A DNA stretch of 64,000 nt. Source: Rhypophila decipiens (taxonomy: Eukaryota > Ascomycota > Sordariomycetes > Sordariales > Naviculisporaceae). The notes beneath the pieces were generated by a model. That model did no database searches. It saw only the letters and a program-made list of their open reading frames with translations, and was not told the origin of the DNA. The DNA lies in assembly GCA_033297075.1 (NCBI GenBank), contig MU858052.1, forward strand, positions 186,001 through 250,000. Direction: 5' to 3'. Positions 60,471 to 64,000 of this stretch are shown here, one piece after another. A program made the translations under genes and the position numbers. Positions within the stretch are counted from its first letter, which is position 1. Every line of letters begins with the position of its first letter.

Positions 60471-62266
60471 TCAGTACCGCCAAATAGCATCAGCCATAGC
60501 AACGACCTGGCTCATCTCCCTAACATCATGCACCCTCACCACATCAGCACCACCCTGCACAGCAGCCGCCACCGTAGCCGCAGTCCCCCAGATCCTCTCC
60601 TTGGGCAACTGCACCCCGGTGACCCGCCCAATGAAGCTCTTCCTGCTAGATCCCACCAACCACGGCAGCCCTTGCAGACCAGGCCAATTCCTCAGCTCGT
60701 CCAGATGTCTCAGGACATCGACATTCTGTGGTCCAATCTTGGCAAATCCCAGCCCAGGATCCAGCACAATCCTCCATCGTCGGATCCCTGCCTCCTCGGC
60801 GGCAGCTACCCGTGCGACCAGCTCTTTCGCTATGCCTGGTATCAAACCCCCTTCCGAAGCAGGGTACTCGGCTAGAGAGTTCATAGTTGCCGGCGTGCCC
60901 CGCATGTGCATCAGGCAGATGGTGGTTCCCAGACGGGCAACGGTGGGGAGCATTTTGGGATCCATGGAGCCGCCTGAGACGTCGTTGACGATGTCAGCTC
61001 CGGCGGCGACTGCTGCCTCGGCTACGGCCGCGCGGTAGGTGTCTACGCTGATTAGGACCGGTTGCTCGGCGAAATGGGAGCGGATGAGCTTGATGGCGGG
61101 GAGGACGCGGGAGAGTTCTTCGGCGACGGTGACTTCGGGGGCGTTGGGGGCCGTGGATTGTCCACCTATGTCGATCATGGTTGCTCCTGCGGCGAGGTAA
61201 GATTGGATTGTGGAGATGAGGGATTGTTCGTCGAGTGTGGTGTTGATCCCGCCATCGGAGAAGGAATCAGGCGTCATGTTGAGGATGGCCATTACGTGGG
61301 TTTTGCGGCTGGGGTTGAGTGCTTGAATGGGAGGATGGTGACAGGACAGGGGCGTCATGGTGGTGATGGGTGAGTTGGTTGGAGGGAGAGCCTCGAGATA
61401 GTCCCTGGTCAAGGTCCATGGCTTGCGGGGGTCAATGGATTTGTCGGGGATGAGTCTGGATGGTTTTGCTTGTTAGAGTCTGTTGATTTAAAAAGGGGCA
61501 GGCTTGGGTTGGCAAGGAAACCTACTCTGCCAGAGGCCTGAGGACAAATTCTCGCTCAGGGATACCAATGTGAGGGATATTGAGACGCGGGTGATTCAAC
61601 ATGATGTTATCGTAAAGGAGGATATCAAGATCAATATTTCTGGGGCCTTTGTCGATAATCTTTTTGCGGCCCAAGCTGTTCTCAATGTCTTGGAGAGCAT
61701 CAAGCAGATCAAGAGGCTCCAATGTCGTTTCAACCTAACCCAAAAAATATGAGATCTCATTGCCCTGGACAAATCACTGAAAGACGGATACAACCAACCT
61801 CGCATGCTCCATTGACAAATCTATCCTGGTCTAACACATACATGGGCTCCGTCTCCCACAAACTGCTGGTGCGCTTGACCTTGATACCTCGTGCGTCCAT
61901 CTCATTACAGGCCTTCTCGATCCATTCAATACGGTCGCCAAGGTTACTCCCCAAGGCTATGTAAGCCGTCCGCTTTTCAGCGGGCGATGCACCCAAGCCG
62001 CTCATGGTCGTCGATGCTCCAGTCGTTCCGTTTCGGGGAAGTGAATATTTCTTGAATGGGAGTGAATTGAGAGTCGATGAAGTTGAGAATGAGCGTGACT
62101 CAGTGACTGGACGCTGAAGCGATGACGGGTTTTTCTTGGTGAGAGTTTGGGCAGAAGTTTTCCTGCTCAATGGCAGCAGATCACAAGACCCAAAACTCGC
62201 ATTCTGTTGTCGTGAAATACGAGACACCGTATGCTTCCAATTTGCATTGCCAGAAAATCGCTTCAT
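60471..62266 (-). CDS. FOL1: Folate synthesis enzyme, HPPK-DHPS bifunctional
   Basis: Three exons (62266-61799, 61734-61526, 61455-60471), 553 residues. An N-terminal ~95-residue Ser/Arg/Lys-rich leader resembles a mitochondrial presequence. HPPK (about 100-230) has YIALGSNLGDR, SSLWETEPMYV, and the signature GPRNIDLDILLYD. DHPS (about 260-553) has ILNMTPDSFSDGG, ATMIDIGGQSTAP, VSVDTYRA-type, DIVNDVSGG, and the pABA-loop/C-terminal GSSRKSFIG, with RVHDVREM at the end. It makes dihydropteroate. Fungal FOL1 proteins usually carry an N-terminal dihydroneopterin aldolase (FolB) as well; here it is not present. Intron 1 donor gttggt is non-consensus but joins NGACEVETT exactly. Confidence 0.93.
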
Positions 62267-62380
62267 CTCGACGTCGCCATGTCATCCGTTTCGCTTCCAT
62301 CCACAAATCATCAAAGGTGGATCCCTGTGAGAGAACATTGCGTTTTCCACGCGGCGGGATGAAACAAAGGATTGCGGGTA

Positions 62381-62394
62381 TAACCCTAACCCTG
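62381..62394. promoter_or_regulatory. Telobox TAACCCTAACCCTG in the FOL1 promoter
   Basis: Two CCCTAA-type units, 115 bp upstream of the FOL1 start codon. Teloboxes bind Myb-type telomere-repeat factors (Tbf1-like) and are frequent in fungal promoters of housekeeping genes. Function here is inferred. Confidence 0.45.
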
Positions 62395-63345
62395 ATTTTG
62401 ATTCAGCTCACCATGCCTCAAAGTGAGGCCGTCAACCACTTCCTGGACCAAGTTCCACTGGGCTGACGGATTATTGCCGTTTTTACGGCAAGGCAACTGA
62501 GTCGACTTCTTTAGTATTTGAACGATTCAGCCATAATGCCTGCCCTCCTCATGGCGGTTCGCGAGCGGATTTTCAGGCTGACGTTACCCGGTCACTTTAA
62601 GTACGGCCCCGTCTTTCGTCTGTCCAACCTCAGCCGATCCAGAATGAATCGTGGCCGCACTGCCGCAGTAGGCTGAACCCACAGCGCTGGATCCGAACGA
62701 TACGAACGCAGTGGAAACCGTGGAATATCTGTCATGGTGGAAAATGTCCATAGTGCATGATCTGGCGGCTGCAGGTGAAGACGTTATCCTGATTTAAAGC
62801 TACGGATACAAGGTGGTATGACCTCGGGGGCGAAAACATGCCCGCGGAGTATACCGAATATACGCCGTCAAGCCGTCTGGGTCATTGTCTAAAAAATTTC
62901 AAAAACTTTCAAAGAAAAACTCCTTCGACCAGGGGCAAAAATGCGATCCATTCAGGTCCACCATTAATAAACTCATGACGGATCAGCTTGCGAGGCAAAC
63001 CAAGTTAGGGCCGCTGAAGTCTTGAGCCTCGGCCCAAGACAACCCCTCCAACAGCATCCCCGGGCGACATAACCGGCCCCGCACCAAAACGGTTTAGCTC
63101 CAGAGCGGGCAACCTCGGCGCAAGCCCCAAGGATGGGATCGCTGGTCCGCTGACGAGGAGCGGTCCCACTCAACCCCGGATCCAAAAGGGTTCCCCAGAT
63201 TCCCCGAACACCTTGATAATTGCCAGCACCTCCCCTCTTGCTTGATTCTTATTTCTTCCTCTGACCATTCTTCTCCTGAACTTCGGCGCTTTGCAAGTAG
63301 ATTTACGTATTGATACCCATACTCTTTTTATCGTCATCCGTCACA
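62395..63345. other. Divergent promoter region, FOL1 / nitronate monooxygenase
   Basis: About 0.95 kb between two divergent start codons. No gene seen. A pyrimidine-rich stretch (63220-63290) precedes the nitronate monooxygenase start. Confidence 0.55.
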
Positions 63346-64000
63346 ATGGCTTCTCCTCGTAAGTCTTCCCCCATGCGCTCTGTCATTTGGTTTGCGCATG
63401 ATCCCGCCGATCACATGCGCAACATGTTACGGCGCAACCTTGCGACCACCTTGATTCTGTTGGCCATGGCAACTAACACACAGCAACAGAGAAGATTCGC
63501 ACTCCCATTACCGATCTTTTCAAGATCAACCACCCGATTATGCTTGCCGGCATGAACGTGGCTGCGGGCCCTGCCCTCGCTGCCGCCGTCACCAATGCCG
63601 GTGGCATCGGAGTCCTCGGCGGTATCAGCTACACACCCGACATGCTCAAGGACCAGATCGCAGAGCTCAAGAAGGACCTTAAAGACAAGAACGCGCCTTT
63701 CGGTGTCGATCTCCTGCTTCCCCAGGTTGGCGGCAATGCCAGGAAAACAAAGTAAGCGAGTCCAGGACCTAGAACCTAGGTTCGACGAGAGTGAATACGG
63801 CGTCTAACTCGGGCCCTCTTTCTCCATAGCTACGACTACACCAAGGGCAAGCTCAACGAGCTCATCGACATCATTATCGAGTCCGGCGCCAAGCTTTTCG
63901 TATCGGCGGTCGGTGTCCCTCCCAAGCATGTCGTTGAGAAGCTTCACAAGCACGGCATTGTATACATGAACATGATTGGTCACCCTAAGCATGTGAAGAA
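63346..64000 (+). CDS. Nitronate monooxygenase (2-nitropropane dioxygenase family), N-terminal part
   Basis: FMN enzyme oxidising alkyl nitronates. The gene runs off the window. Exons 63346-63358, 63490-63751 and 63840-onwards join in phase; the first exon is only 13 nt (MASP plus one base), followed by a 131-nt intron. Motifs: TPITDLFKINHPIMLAGM at the N-terminus (FMN-binding start), GGIGVLGGISYTPDML, PFGVDLLLPQVGG, and SGAKLFVSAVGVPP. All are family features. The acceptor before KIRTPITDLF is caacag. Confidence 0.9.

Overview
The window reads as a filamentous ascomycete, most likely a Sordariomycete. The reasons are many short GT-AG introns (about 50-160 nt), a full-length XlnR/Xyr1-type xylanase regulator, single dispersed 5S rRNA genes, an intron-bearing tRNA-Pro(AGG), and diverged repeats whose differences are largely C/T and G/A, as expected from repeat-induced point mutation (RIP). 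The lineage is an inference from gene content; no marker was searched.

Layout. 1-1494 holds the C-terminal part of an OPT oligopeptide transporter. 2.5-16.6 kb is an accessory-looking island. It carries a caspase-like protein gene (2779-4416), a dynamin/Mx-type GTPase gene (7142-9388), an intact cyclin (9719-10740) and a SLIP-GC-like nuclear GTPase gene (11361-14636). The caspase-like gene and the two GTPase genes are full length and frame-intact except for one or two in-frame stop codons each. The island is threaded with three arrays of the same ~22-24 bp minisatellite, an inverted repeat around the caspase-like gene, a duplicated tail of that gene, and two RIP-like copies of another repeat. 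17.2-18.1 kb holds an orphan three-exon gene. 19.2-22.1 kb holds the xlnR homologue. 22.1-34.6 kb is about 12.5 kb in which I find no gene. 34.6-36.3 kb holds a 5'-truncated GMC oxidoreductase, a 5S rRNA gene and a tRNA-Pro gene.

37.9-64 kb is ordinary core genome. It contains a reticulon, a TBC-domain Rab GAP, an SS18-like Q-rich protein, a CE16 esterase, histidinol-phosphate aminotransferase with a perfect GCN4/CPC1-type site upstream, a GH76 mannanase-like protein, a GPI-type secreted protein, a second 5S rRNA gene, an HPPK-DHPS folate enzyme with a telobox in its promoter, and the start of a nitronate monooxygenase.

How the parts relate. XlnR and the CE16 esterase fit plant-polysaccharide use; GH76 and the GPI protein fit the cell wall. 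The most interesting part is the island: three large genes of cell-death or GTPase-defence type, broken only by nonsense codons. Each of the four stops would become Trp by a single A-to-G (A-to-I) change in the mRNA. That leaves two testable readings: light RIP-type decay, or repair by the sexual-stage A-to-I RNA editing known in Sordariomycetes.
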